Positions 1-7,683 of a stretch of DNA of 64,000 nucleotides are shown piece after piece. The stretch covers positions 62,001-126,000 of the forward strand of contig NZ_JBHZRJ010000003.1 in NCBI RefSeq assembly GCF_043641555.1, written 5' to 3'. The position numbers and the translations under genes are program-made. The notes under the pieces were generated by a model. That model ran no database searches. It worked only from the letters and a program-made list of their open reading frames with translations, and was not told the DNA's origin. Position 1 is the stretch's first letter. Every line of letters starts with the position of its first letter. Source of the stretch: Saccharospirillum alexandrii_A. Lineage in GTDB: Bacteria; Pseudomonadota; Gammaproteobacteria; Pseudomonadales; Natronospirillaceae.

Positions 1-413
1 GCCAGCTCAAAGGCCATGTCCGCCACTTGTTTTTCATCGGTACTGGTATCGCGAAACGACTTCAGATTGGGCGCCGGTATGGGCAGGTTGACGCCAATGT
101 CGATCAGCTCGATCTGGTCGACCGGCACATCGTCTTCGCTGACCCGATAGCGGGTGGTGTGGGCCTTGGGTTTGATCACCTGGTGGCGCTGGCGTGCTTC
201 GGCCAGACGTCGCAGCACCGAATCGGCTTTTGGGAAGAGGTCGTGCCGCAGGGCAATTTCCATAATGCCGGAAAGTTTGATCAGTCCAGCCTGAATAAGC
301 CTTCTGCCCAGCTCCCGTTCATCGTCTTCGTTGTCCAGGGCGAGGTAGTGTTGTTCCAGAACCTCGAGGTTCAGGTTTGAATGGTCTTTTAACAGTTCAT
401 ATAACCGGTTCAT
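1..413 (-). CDS. Unrecognised protein downstream of mshN, partial at window edge
   Basis: This is the N-terminal 137 residues of a gene that runs off the left edge; it begins with ATG (MNRLYELLKDHSN), 6 bases after the mshN stop. In known MSHA loci the next gene after mshN is the GspE-type ATPase mshE. The visible sequence is not a clear match to MshE. Residues about 33-55 (LGRRLIQAGLIKLSG) recall the repeat found at the N-terminus of MshE/GspE ATPases, but residues 80-137 are not familiar. It is the last visible gene of the msh operon, so it is probably co-transcribed. Function is not assigned. Confidence 0.7.
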   Translation of the reverse strand, partial: MNRLYELLKDHSNLNLEVLEQHYLALDNEDDERELGRRLIQAGLIKLSGIMEIALRHDLFPKADSVLRRLAEARQRHQVIKPKAHTTRYRVSEDDVPVDQIELIDIGVNLPIPAPNLKSFRDTSTDEKQVADMAFEL

Positions 414-419
414 GCTGTG

Positions 420-1547
420 TTACCCCGCCAGCGCCCGATAACGCTCTGTCGCAAAGGCCGTGAGCCGTGCGTTATGTGCGGAAAACTGCTCCAGATAAGT
501 CTGGTACAGAAGCCGGGCTTCCGCCAGCCTGCCGCCGTTTTCCAGGTTGATGGCCCAGTGCAGCCACCATTGTGGGTTGCTGGCTTCTTCCCGTGTCAGG
601 GCTTCAAATACGCGGGCAGCGTCAGCATAGCGCCCGCTTTGTTCCAGAATGAGACCACGCAGACCCAGGGCTTCGTTGCTCTGCAAGCCGATCAGCAAGG
701 CTTCGGCCTGGTCAGCATCCCCCTGGTTCAAATACAGTTTGGCCAGCCAGATGCGTGGTTCTTCCAATTGCGGCTCGCGGTTGATCCAGGCGCGCAGCCG
801 CTGTTGCGCTTGTTCCAGATCTCCCTGGCCAATGGCCGTTTTTACGGCCTGGCGTGTGCTCGCGTGTTGCGGAACCGCTGTGGCCACGCTGCTGCTCGAC
901 TGCGCGGCCGTCGCTTCCGGCCTTGCCTGGGCAGTAGCGGCAGGGTCAGTCGGGGTATCGGCAGATTCCGGTAAAGCTTCAATCTTGGCCGGTGTTGGAG
1001 CGGGTGCCGGGGGACGCGCAGCCGGCGGGTCGACGGCCATCGGCTCGGGCGTTGACTGGCTGACCGTTGCTTCGGGTTCAGCCGCGGTGGCAGGCACCGC
1101 AGGGGTGACCTGCGGGCTATCGGCGTTTGTTGTGGCTAGGGCGGGCGCACTGTCAGCTTCAGCAGGTTTAGGTTCAGGTTCAGGTTCAGGTTCAGGTGCT
1201 GGCTGGGGCTCTGGCACCTGGTTAGCCGGTTGTTGGTTGGTCGCTGCTGGCGAGGCCGTTGTTGTGAGTTGCACCGGCTCAGCCGCAGCCAGCATGGGTG
1301 TATTGGCTGGCGCTGCAAGGCTCTCCTCGACGGGGGCTGCCTGGGCCTGAATCGGTGGCAATAACGCGTGTGTCGAACGCCAGTGTGGCCAGGCAAGCAC
1401 GGCCAGTGCCAACAGCAACGCAACGAGTGCGATGACCCACCAGAAAACACCGGTGCGTTCCGTGCTCCGCTGCAACGGGTTGTAACCGCTGCGTCGGCTC
1501 TGGCCTGGTGCAGCCGATTGGTCGAGCGCCTGGTGCATCAGGCTCAT
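420..1547 (-). CDS. mshN: MSHA biogenesis protein MshN (TPR)
   Basis: This is an inner-membrane-anchored TPR protein of the MSHA pilus machinery. The N-terminus (residues 1-32) is cytoplasmic and basic, and one membrane segment follows at about 33-53. A long low-complexity periplasmic linker rich in Pro, Ala and Glu (about 60-225) comes next, then a C-terminal TPR region (about 235-375) with the alternating Ala/Leu/Tyr pattern of helical repeats. The linker contains a run of Glu-Pro pairs encoded by a hexamer tandem repeat. Its ATG overlaps the mshM stop codon by 4 bases, so the two are translationally coupled. The 375-residue length is usual for MshN. The assignment rests on gene order plus this architecture. 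Confidence 0.85.
   Translation of the reverse strand: MSLMHQALDQSAAPGQSRRSGYNPLQRSTERTGVFWWVIALVALLLALAVLAWPHWRSTHALLPPIQAQAAPVEESLAAPANTPMLAAAEPVQLTTTASPAATNQQPANQVPEPQPAPEPEPEPEPKPAEADSAPALATTNADSPQVTPAVPATAAEPEATVSQSTPEPMAVDPPAARPPAPAPTPAKIEALPESADTPTDPAATAQARPEATAAQSSSSVATAVPQHASTRQAVKTAIGQGDLEQAQQRLRAWINREPQLEEPRIWLAKLYLNQGDADQAEALLIGLQSNEALGLRGLILEQSGRYADAARVFEALTREEASNPQWWLHWAINLENGGRLAEARLLYQTYLEQFSAHNARLTAFATERYRALAG
1165..1194 (+). repeat. Hexanucleotide tandem repeat inside mshN
   Basis: Four perfect GGTTCA units (1171-1194) are preceded by one GGTTTA unit. Read on the minus strand they encode alternating Glu and Pro in the MshN linker. Because the unit is six bases long, gain or loss of copies changes linker length without shifting the frame. 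Confidence 0.8.
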
Positions 1548-2458
1548 AGCAGGCTCCAGACCGAGACTACGACGAGCAGCAGCACGGCGGTCATGGCGGC
1601 CAGCGGTGCTACCCGGGCTGTCAGCCGGGGTGTTTCCGGCTTGCTATCGCGCCAGGCCCGGTCAAAGTCGGCTGGGTTAAGCTGACGTCGCTGATCGGCA
1701 TAGGCCGATAATAAGGCCTTGTGCGTCAGCACATTGATCATGCGTGGAATACCGCCGGAGAGCTGGTGCAGGCGTTTGATGGCCCGGTCGGTGACCAGCG
1801 ACGGCCCGTTGTAGCCACTCTGGGTCAGGCGGAAGTCGAGGTACTGGCGAATGGCGGTGCGCGACAGGGGTTTCAGATAGTGGGCGAAGGTAATGCGCTG
1901 ACGCAATTGCCGGAACCGGTTCTGATCGAGCAATTCATCGAGTTCGGGCTGGCCGAACAGGATCACCTGCACCAGTTTCTGCCGCTCGGTTTCGAGGTTG
2001 GTGATCAGACGCAAAGCTTCGAGTGTGGCCGGTGGCAGCGACTGAGCTTCGTCCACCACAATCACCACACCGCGTTGCTGTTGCGCCAGGTTCAGGATTT
2101 GCTGGTTGATGTGTTCCAGCAGGGCGGCGTTGTCGGCTTGCAGCGGCGTCTCTAGCCCCAGTTCCTGGCCAACGGCCCGGTACAGCCCCACGGGTGAGAG
2201 CATCGGGTTGGGGATGTAGACGCTGTGAAAGCGCTCCCGCGCTGCTTGGTCGTCACTGAGAAAACGCAACAGCCGCCGGCACAGAATGGTTTTGCCGGTG
2301 CCCACATCGCCGATGACTTTCAGAAAGCCTTCGCCGGTGTCGAGCACGTGTGTCAGCAGTTGGTAGCACGACTCATGATCGTCCAGGCGCACGAACAGAG
2401 CCGTATCGGGAGACAGGCTGAACGGCGGCTGCTTGAGTCCAAAGTGGGCTTCGTACAT
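1544..2458 (-). CDS. mshM: MSHA biogenesis ATPase MshM (ExeA-like AAA)
   Basis: This is an AAA-type ATPase of the ExeA/GspA family, which in secretion and pilus systems helps place the secretin through the peptidoglycan. Walker A GDVGTGKT is at residues 50-57 and Walker B VVIVVDEAQ at about 131-139. The start MYEAHFGLKQPPFSLSPD is the family signature. A hydrophobic segment at the very C-terminus (about 285-303) anchors it in the inner membrane. Unlike longer ExeA proteins it has no C-terminal peptidoglycan-binding domain, which fits MshM. It sits between mshL and mshN as in Vibrio and Shewanella loci. Confidence 0.9.
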   Translation of the reverse strand: MYEAHFGLKQPPFSLSPDTALFVRLDDHESCYQLLTHVLDTGEGFLKVIGDVGTGKTILCRRLLRFLSDDQAARERFHSVYIPNPMLSPVGLYRAVGQELGLETPLQADNAALLEHINQQILNLAQQQRGVVIVVDEAQSLPPATLEALRLITNLETERQKLVQVILFGQPELDELLDQNRFRQLRQRITFAHYLKPLSRTAIRQYLDFRLTQSGYNGPSLVTDRAIKRLHQLSGGIPRMINVLTHKALLSAYADQRRQLNPADFDRAWRDSKPETPRLTARVAPLAAMTAVLLLVVVSVWSLL

Positions 2459-2473
2459 GGCCGTTGGCTGCCT

Positions 2474-4093
2474 TTACATCCGGTTCAGGACGCGGTCGAG
2501 ATCGTTACTGGTGGTTTCTTCATCGTACACCACCGGTTTCAGCAGGATAACCAGTTCGCTCTTTTCCTGGGATTCGCGGTTCTGACCGAACAGAAAACGC
2601 AGGCCGGGCAGTTGCGACAGGCCTGGCAATCCGGTAGCCGACGCCCCCTGTCGCTGGGACAGCAGACCACCGATGACGACAATCTGGCCGCTGGAGGCGC
2701 GGATGATGCTGTCGGTTTCGCGAATGCTGGAAAACGCCAGTGGCAAATCGAACTCGGTGCCGCCTACGGTAATGACCTTGGTGCGTTCAACCACCTCGGT
2801 CACCGAGGGCCGCACGTGCAGAATGACGTTGTTCTCAGCACTGATCTGCGGGGTGACATCCAGCGCGATGCCGGAGAAGAACGGCGACAGGGTGAATTCA
2901 GGTGAACTGGCGCTGGTATCGTCGTCGTTATTGTCGCGTGAGCTGACCTCGGTAACAAAGTACTCGTCGGTGCCGACCTTGATGACCGCCTTCTGGTTGT
3001 TCACGGTTGAAACCCGGGGGCTGGACAGCACCTGTACGTCGCCCTGGTTTTGCAGCAGCTGCAGCATGGAATTAAAGTTGCCGTCACCCACGCTCAAACT
3101 GAACACACCGCCGATGTCTCCGATACCACTGAGCGGGTTGGCACTGAGCCCGGCGGTCGAATCGGTACCCACGGCGATCAGATCGTTGGCAAAGGTGTTC
3201 CAGTTAATGCCGGAGCGAAATTCGTTGTTAAGCGTTACTTCTACGACCTTGGCTTCAATGACCACCTGACGTTGCAGGCTCAGTTGCGCATCATCCAGAA
3301 ACCCGGCCACGACCTCGTGCTCACGCGGTGTGGCGCGAACCACCAGCAGTCCGGACTGGGCATTGACCACAACCTGACGATCTTCCGTCTGGTCCAGCAA
3401 CCCCATGATGGTCATTTCCATGCCCTGCCAGAAATCCGCACTGGTTTCAGTTGCGACACTGCTGCTTTGGTTGTTGGTGCTGTCCTGCTGGCTGATTTGC
3501 CCACCGCTGACCGTGGTGTCGGAACGGCCCGACCGGGCGACGTTCAGGTAGTTGAGACGGTAAATGCGAGTGGCAATCTGGTTGGGCAGCACCCGAAAGC
3601 CGTAGTCGGTGCGCTGATAGTCGTATCCGTAGATGTCCCGCACGGCTGACATCACCTGATCGAGGGTAACGGAGGTCATGTTCAGCGTCAGCGTGCCGGT
3701 AATGTCCGGGTCGACCAGTATGTTCACGCCCTGGGTGGTACCCAGATCGGAAAAGAAGCGGGTCAGCGGTACATCGGTTGCCTGAACATCAAAACGTGGA
3801 CGGGTACGGGGTGCCTGGCTGAAGTCGAGCAGGTCGCTGCTCAGTTCCGGCGGTGCCGTTACCGGGCTGCGCTCCGGCGCGGGCTCAGAAGCCTCACTGA
3901 GCTCCTGTTCCAGTACAGACCGGTTGTCGAGTTCCGGTGCCCTGGTCGGTTCCCGGGGCTCTGACATTGAAGCACAGCCGACCAGCCCCAGAGCGACGAT
4001 CAGCGCAGTGACGCGTGCGCTGTAGGTAGCGGCGCTTACCGGGTGTTTGGCAATCCAGTTAGGAAGCGGGTAGGGCACTGGGTTATTCCTCAT
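2474..4093 (-). CDS. mshL: MSHA outer-membrane secretin MshL
   Basis: This is the secretin that forms the outer-membrane pore for the MSHA pilus. The N-terminus is a lipoprotein signal with lipobox LVGC at residues 37-40, so Cys40 should be acylated. A secretin short N-terminal domain follows (about 100-170), then N1-type domains with a Ser/Gln/Asn-rich insert near 195-215, and the C-terminal secretin core (about 280-520) with the conserved LVVIGGLL-type and LPGLSQLPGLRFLF stretches. Length 539 is normal for MshL. The start overlaps the end of mshK by 11 bases. Confidence 0.93.
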   Translation of the reverse strand: MRNNPVPYPLPNWIAKHPVSAATYSARVTALIVALGLVGCASMSEPREPTRAPELDNRSVLEQELSEASEPAPERSPVTAPPELSSDLLDFSQAPRTRPRFDVQATDVPLTRFFSDLGTTQGVNILVDPDITGTLTLNMTSVTLDQVMSAVRDIYGYDYQRTDYGFRVLPNQIATRIYRLNYLNVARSGRSDTTVSGGQISQQDSTNNQSSSVATETSADFWQGMEMTIMGLLDQTEDRQVVVNAQSGLLVVRATPREHEVVAGFLDDAQLSLQRQVVIEAKVVEVTLNNEFRSGINWNTFANDLIAVGTDSTAGLSANPLSGIGDIGGVFSLSVGDGNFNSMLQLLQNQGDVQVLSSPRVSTVNNQKAVIKVGTDEYFVTEVSSRDNNDDDTSASSPEFTLSPFFSGIALDVTPQISAENNVILHVRPSVTEVVERTKVITVGGTEFDLPLAFSSIRETDSIIRASSGQIVVIGGLLSQRQGASATGLPGLSQLPGLRFLFGQNRESQEKSELVILLKPVVYDEETTSNDLDRVLNRM

Positions 4094-4436
4094 CGGTCGG
4101 GGTGATGGCCAGGGTGCCGGCCTGCGGTAAAGTCAGGGTTCGGGTGCGGTTGCCGCGTTGCAGCAGGACCCGATCGCTGCTGATGGCCATCAGTTGGTAT
4201 TGGTTAAGCGTGTCGTTGACCGTTAGCCACTGGCCATTGATGACGGCGTAGGCTTGCTGATCCAGCCGGTAGATTGAGCTCAGTCTGAAAGTCGGCTCGG
4301 GCTCGGGCCGGGGTGCCGGTGCTGACTGTGGCTCGGGCCGGGCGGTGTCCGGGCGCATCGGGTCGGCCTGGGCGCTGGTGGCGGTGAGCATCACGGTCAG
4401 ACAGAACGTTATGAAACCCCAGGTTACTCTAGACAT
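4083..4436 (-). CDS. mshK: MSHA biogenesis protein MshK (PilP-like)
   Basis: This is a small (117 aa) periplasmic protein with an N-terminal signal sequence (residues 1-24, ending ATSAQA). A proline-rich stretch is followed by a short beta domain (about 48-117) of the PilP/GspC HR type, with the pattern IYRLDQQAYAVINGQWLTVND. It is expected to connect the inner-membrane MshI/J subcomplex with the MshL secretin. It overlaps mshJ upstream by 8 bases and mshL downstream by 11, so it lies inside a tightly coupled operon. Sequence conservation in this family is low, so gene order carries much of the call. Confidence 0.82.
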   Translation of the reverse strand: MSRVTWGFITFCLTVMLTATSAQADPMRPDTARPEPQSAPAPRPEPEPTFRLSSIYRLDQQAYAVINGQWLTVNDTLNQYQLMAISSDRVLLQRGNRTRTLTLPQAGTLAITPTDEE

Positions 4437-5070
4437 TCAACCAGGCCTCCTGATCACTCAGCGTATGAACTTTCAGCCGAATTCGCAGTTGCGGGTACTG
4501 TTCGGTTTCGACACTGAGTTCGTCCCAGAACAGACGCCAGGGTAATGCTTCGATGGTGGTCAGATAGCTGGTCAGGGCGTCAAAATCGCCGGTCAGCTCA
4601 ATGTCGAGCTGGTGCCTGAACAACTGGGCTTCGCCGCTGTCGTCCTCGGCCAGAGGCTGGGCGGGCAGGGCGCCAAACCGAACCAGGGTCAGATCGCTGC
4701 TGCCCAGCAGTTCGCGCAACAGGGTGGCCATGGTGTTGGGTGGAATCAACACCTCGGTGATGCCACTGATGCGATCGTTGAGTTGCTGAACGTCCCGGCG
4801 CAGCCGTTCATTCTGGTTGCTCAGGGTCTGCAGTTGCGGGTTGTTGCGGGCCTGTTCCAGCGCCAGCAGGGCGTTCTGGTTGTCGGTGCTCTGTACCTGC
4901 AGCCGGGTGATCTGGTCGCGCACGGCGCTCTGGTCTGTCCAGCCCAGGTACCACAGTACGCCGTAGCTGATGCCAGCCAGCAGCATCACCATGCTCACCA
5001 GCAGAATGGCCCGCTCCCGGATCGACAGCCGGTCGATGAGCAGCCGCAATTGAAACAGGGTGGCGTTCAT
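4429..5070 (-). CDS. mshJ: MSHA biogenesis protein MshJ (PilO-like)
   Basis: This is a PilO/GspM-like inner-membrane protein of 213 residues. It has a short cytoplasmic start, one membrane segment at about 20-42 (ILLVSMVMLLAGISYGVLWYL), a coiled-coil stretch (about 48-105) and a small periplasmic ferredoxin-like domain at the C-terminus. It should pair with the PilN-like protein encoded just upstream to form the alignment subcomplex of the pilus machine. The ATG overlaps the stop of the upstream gene by 4 bases. Confidence 0.87.
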   Translation of the reverse strand: MNATLFQLRLLIDRLSIRERAILLVSMVMLLAGISYGVLWYLGWTDQSAVRDQITRLQVQSTDNQNALLALEQARNNPQLQTLSNQNERLRRDVQQLNDRISGITEVLIPPNTMATLLRELLGSSDLTLVRFGALPAQPLAEDDSGEAQLFRHQLDIELTGDFDALTSYLTTIEALPWRLFWDELSVETEQYPQLRIRLKVHTLSDQEAWLNV

Positions 5071-5696
5071 CGGCCTGGCTCCCCATTGTTCAAGGCGGCG
5101 TCAACACTGGCTGTATCAGCCAGCGAAAAGCGCCACAGGGTGTCGTCATCCGGAGTTTGTTCGATGTTCAGGTTCTGAATACTGATGCCGCGAAACACCG
5201 AGCCTTCAAGCTGGCTCAGATAGCGGGGCACCAGGCCCGGCTGACGGGCATAGCCGGCCAATCCGAGGCTTTGCTGGCTGTTGCGCAGTTCGATGCGGCT
5301 GAGCCAGAGGCCGTCGAAATCGATAGCCGACAGCTGCGTCAGCGGGGTCGAAAAGCCGCGTGCTGATGCGCCCAACTGAGTCGCCAGGCCGCTGTAGGCG
5401 GTTTCGCGTGCGTTTTTCTCCCGGGTGAGTTCGGCGTTCTCCTGAATCAGGGCCGCTTCGGTGTCCAGTTGCGGGTTTACCGATCGCGCCTGTTGCAACG
5501 CCTGCTCACTGCGAGCGGCTCGTTGCTGCCAGTCGGCCAGTTCTGACTGCAAGCTGTTTTGCTGCTGCCAGCTGAGTGCTATCCAGCCGGCTGACCCCAT
5601 CAGCGCCAGCAATAGAACGGCCGCAAAGGTGGGCAATTGCAGGCGGCCGTGGCCAGGCAGCATGCCTGCCTGCATCAGGTTGATATGGCGGGTCAT
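5067..5696 (-). CDS. MSHA biogenesis PilN-like protein (MshI2 type)
   Basis: This is a 209-residue PilN/GspL-C-like protein. The N-terminal MTRHINLMQAGM resembles the short cytoplasmic INL motif by which PilN binds PilM. It is followed by one membrane helix (about 22-42), a coiled coil (about 45-100) and a periplasmic domain. In this locus it should bind the PilM-like MshI encoded upstream, with a 4-base start/stop overlap. Some genomes annotate this gene as mshI2 or mshI1, so I leave the symbol blank. Confidence 0.82.
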   Translation of the reverse strand: MTRHINLMQAGMLPGHGRLQLPTFAAVLLLALMGSAGWIALSWQQQNSLQSELADWQQRAARSEQALQQARSVNPQLDTEAALIQENAELTREKNARETAYSGLATQLGASARGFSTPLTQLSAIDFDGLWLSRIELRNSQQSLGLAGYARQPGLVPRYLSQLEGSVFRGISIQNLNIEQTPDDDTLWRFSLADTASVDAALNNGEPGR

Positions 5697-6637
5697 GCGG
5701 CGGTCTCCCGAAAGGCGGCACCCAGCGCCGGTGTCAACTCAACCGGCCAGTCGCTGTCGGTGGGTGTCATGATGAAATCTTCCGGATGCAATAAGCTGAA
5801 TCGGGTATCGAGTTTGGTGCCCAGCGTCTCGCCAATGGCCGGGTCGCCAGGCCAGCCCAGCAAGGCCACATCACTGATGGCTCCCAGGCCCAGTTGCGCC
5901 TCGTAGTAATCAAAGGAGCGGCGGATTTCGAGCGACAAGGAGTCGAGTTGAATGTCGCTGTTGCCTTCCAGTTCCAGCCCTTGTTCGCCGTCGGCGGCCA
6001 GGCCCAGATCGGAATAGCCGATTTCGAACTGGCGACTGAGCACAATTTCCTGGTTGAACAGCAAAATGAGACGGCAGCGGTCAGCTTCCATAAACAACAG
6101 GCCGCTCTGGTTTCGTTCCAGCGTTCGAATCGCGGTATTGCGCAAGGCGAGCTGATCGATGTCGATGCATTCAATGCGCAGGCCACGCCGGGCCATGGCC
6201 ATGGCCCAGTCGGCCAGAGGTTTCTTTTCAGCAGCGATGACAAACGCCATGCGCAGGCGGCCACGATAGGCTTCGGTGGGCAGCAGAATAACGTCGATAC
6301 TGGCGTCGTCGAGATCGTAACTGATCAGTTCAGCGGTTTTGAAACGCAATGCAGCGTCCATCTCGGCGGCGGGCACGTCCGGCACATCGACCAGCAACAT
6401 CTGGTAGGCCGGGTCGCTGAGCAGAAGGTTAAGCTGGCCGCGGCTGTGTTTCGCCACCCAGTCCGCCAGCTGTTCGGCTTGCAACAAGGGTGTGTCTTCC
6501 GAACGCCACAGGCTGGTCTTCACCTGAGGAATCCCCTGGCGGGAGCGCTCAAGGACCAGCAAGCCGATGCCTGTCTCGGTAAGGTAAACCCAGGTTTGCT
6601 GGCGCGCAGGCCGTTGTCGCCGTTTTATGTCACCCAA
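5693..6637 (-). CDS. mshI: MSHA biogenesis protein MshI (PilM-like)
   Basis: This is a PilM/GspL-type cytoplasmic protein of the actin-like ATPase fold, 314 residues, with no signal or membrane segment. It would form a cytoplasmic ring tied to the membrane through the PilN-like protein downstream. The reading frame begins with TTG (MGDIKRRQRP) preceded by a GAGAGG ribosome-binding sequence; I see no in-frame ATG at the start of the conserved region, so TTG is preferred. It is the first gene of the visible msh operon, so the operon promoter should lie in the 6638-7005 gap. Confidence 0.85.
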   Translation of the reverse strand: MGDIKRRQRPARQQTWVYLTETGIGLLVLERSRQGIPQVKTSLWRSEDTPLLQAEQLADWVAKHSRGQLNLLLSDPAYQMLLVDVPDVPAAEMDAALRFKTAELISYDLDDASIDVILLPTEAYRGRLRMAFVIAAEKKPLADWAMAMARRGLRIECIDIDQLALRNTAIRTLERNQSGLLFMEADRCRLILLFNQEIVLSRQFEIGYSDLGLAADGEQGLELEGNSDIQLDSLSLEIRRSFDYYEAQLGLGAISDVALLGWPGDPAIGETLGTKLDTRFSLLHPEDFIMTPTDSDWPVELTPALGAAFRETAA

Positions 6638-7005
6638 AAGTTGGCCTCTCCGCTCGTTCGCTGTTTGAGTCTAGCAATAACCGTGCGCATTGTTCTGTCA
6701 TATTGAGCATGTTGTTGTTGGTATTCAGCGTCGTTTGCTGAGGTCTGTGTCTCTGAACAGAGCACTCTGGCCTCTGAGATCGCTAACCATCACCGTGGCT
6801 GCCTGGCAAGATGATACAGGCTGTTGTTTGCGGGTCATGGTATGAATTTGATAATTGCGTCACATTCTAGGGGAACAGAAGTCAAATGTAACGACAGTCC
6901 GTTGAATGAATGGGGGCTGTCGTCAATTTCGCGACGGGTGAAAGTTCGGTAGGTGACGTAAAGTGTCAATTATTTGCTGCGCAGGTCGCTGCGGCGAGCA
7001 GCGGG
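6638..7005. other. 368 bp gene-free region: trmL 3' end and msh operon promoter region
   Basis: All flanking genes point left, so this gap must hold the end of trmL transcription and the start of the msh operon. An inverted repeat ACGACAG/CTGTCGT (6891-6897 and 6916-6922, 18-base loop) could fold after trmL but has no T-run. On the minus strand near 6665-6705 there are AT-rich stretches that might serve as a promoter, but no convincing -35/-10 pair could be fixed by eye. Nothing coding is visible. Confidence 0.5.
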
Positions 7006-7470
7006 TCAGCGGCCTCCCGCAAACCCCTGCTGACGCCAGGCTTCATAACTGACCAGCGCCACGGCGTTGGACAGGTTCATGCTCCGGTTGTTGGGCAGCA
7101 TGGGAATGCGCAGGCAGTGTTCGGCAGGCAGCGCCTCGCGAAGACTGGCGGGCAGTCCGGCAGTCTCGGAACCAAACAGCAATACGTCGCCCGGCTCAAA
7201 GCGGACATCGGCGTAGTTACGATGGCCCTTGGTGGTAAAGGCGAAGACGCGCCGTTCACCCATGGCTTCACTAAATGTGGCGTAATCGGGGTAACGGGAC
7301 ATGCGGGCCAGATCCTGATAATCGAGCCCGGCCCGGCGCAGCTTCTTTTCCTCGAAATCAAACCCCAGGGGTTCAATGACATGCAACTGGCAGCCGTTGT
7401 TGGCGACCAGGCGCATGATGTTGCCGGTGTTGGGGGCGATCTGGGGTTCGTGCAAGGCAATGTGAAACAC
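7006..7470 (-). CDS. trmL: tRNA (cytidine(34)-2'-O)-methyltransferase TrmL
   Basis: This is a SPOUT-class methyltransferase that 2'-O-methylates the wobble nucleotide of tRNA-Leu isoacceptors. The protein aligns along its whole length with E. coli TrmL: N-terminal FHIALHEPQIAPNTGNIMRL, central LLFGSETAGLPASL (knot and AdoMet loop), and C-terminal RIPMLPNNRSMNLSNAVALV. The start is taken as GTG at 7470, because homology begins there and a good AGGA lies 6 bases upstream. The frame also extends to an ATG at 7533, but that extension runs into a structured non-coding element and adds 21 residues absent from the family. Length is 154 aa. Confidence 0.93.
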   Translation of the reverse strand: MFHIALHEPQIAPNTGNIMRLVANNGCQLHVIEPLGFDFEEKKLRRAGLDYQDLARMSRYPDYATFSEAMGERRVFAFTTKGHRNYADVRFEPGDVLLFGSETAGLPASLREALPAEHCLRIPMLPNNRSMNLSNAVALVSYEAWRQQGFAGGR

Positions 7471-7522
7471 GGCGCATCCTGTTTGGTCTGATGGTTTGAG
7501 GGCAGAACTCACGCCCTTAGCA

Positions 7523-7681
7523 GGTTGTTGCAAAAGGCATCCTACCTTGTTTCAAAACACGAGAAGCGAAAATTGCGATTTCCGCTTCTCTCCCAAAATC
7601 AATGACTTAACAGTCATCGATTTTGCCGGAACATCCGTGTTCCGGTAGCAGGCAGCCGAAATTCTACGAATTTCAACAGCC
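7523..7681. repeat. Multi-hairpin element between ubiI and trmL
   Basis: This is a 159 bp non-coding block closed by terminal inverted repeats GGTTGTTG (7523-7530) and CAACAGCC (7674-7681). It packs four clear hairpins: a 30-base near-perfect palindrome (7561-7590), a 30-base one (7595-7624), an 8-bp stem CCGGAACA/TGTTCCGG (7626-7645) and a 7-bp stem GAAATTC/GAATTTC (7658-7674). It starts 3 bases after the ubiI stop codon. It may end ubiI transcription, be a MITE/REP-like mobile repeat, or act as a structured RNA. No second copy was found in the window. Confidence 0.75.
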
Positions 7682-7683
7682 AG

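Noticed and set aside
1165..1194. GGTTCA tract as a phase-variation switch
   Set aside because: The six-base unit cannot shift the frame, so only linker length would change.
7561..7645. Hairpin block as a CRISPR array
   Set aside because: The palindromes differ in sequence and there are no constant repeats with spacers.
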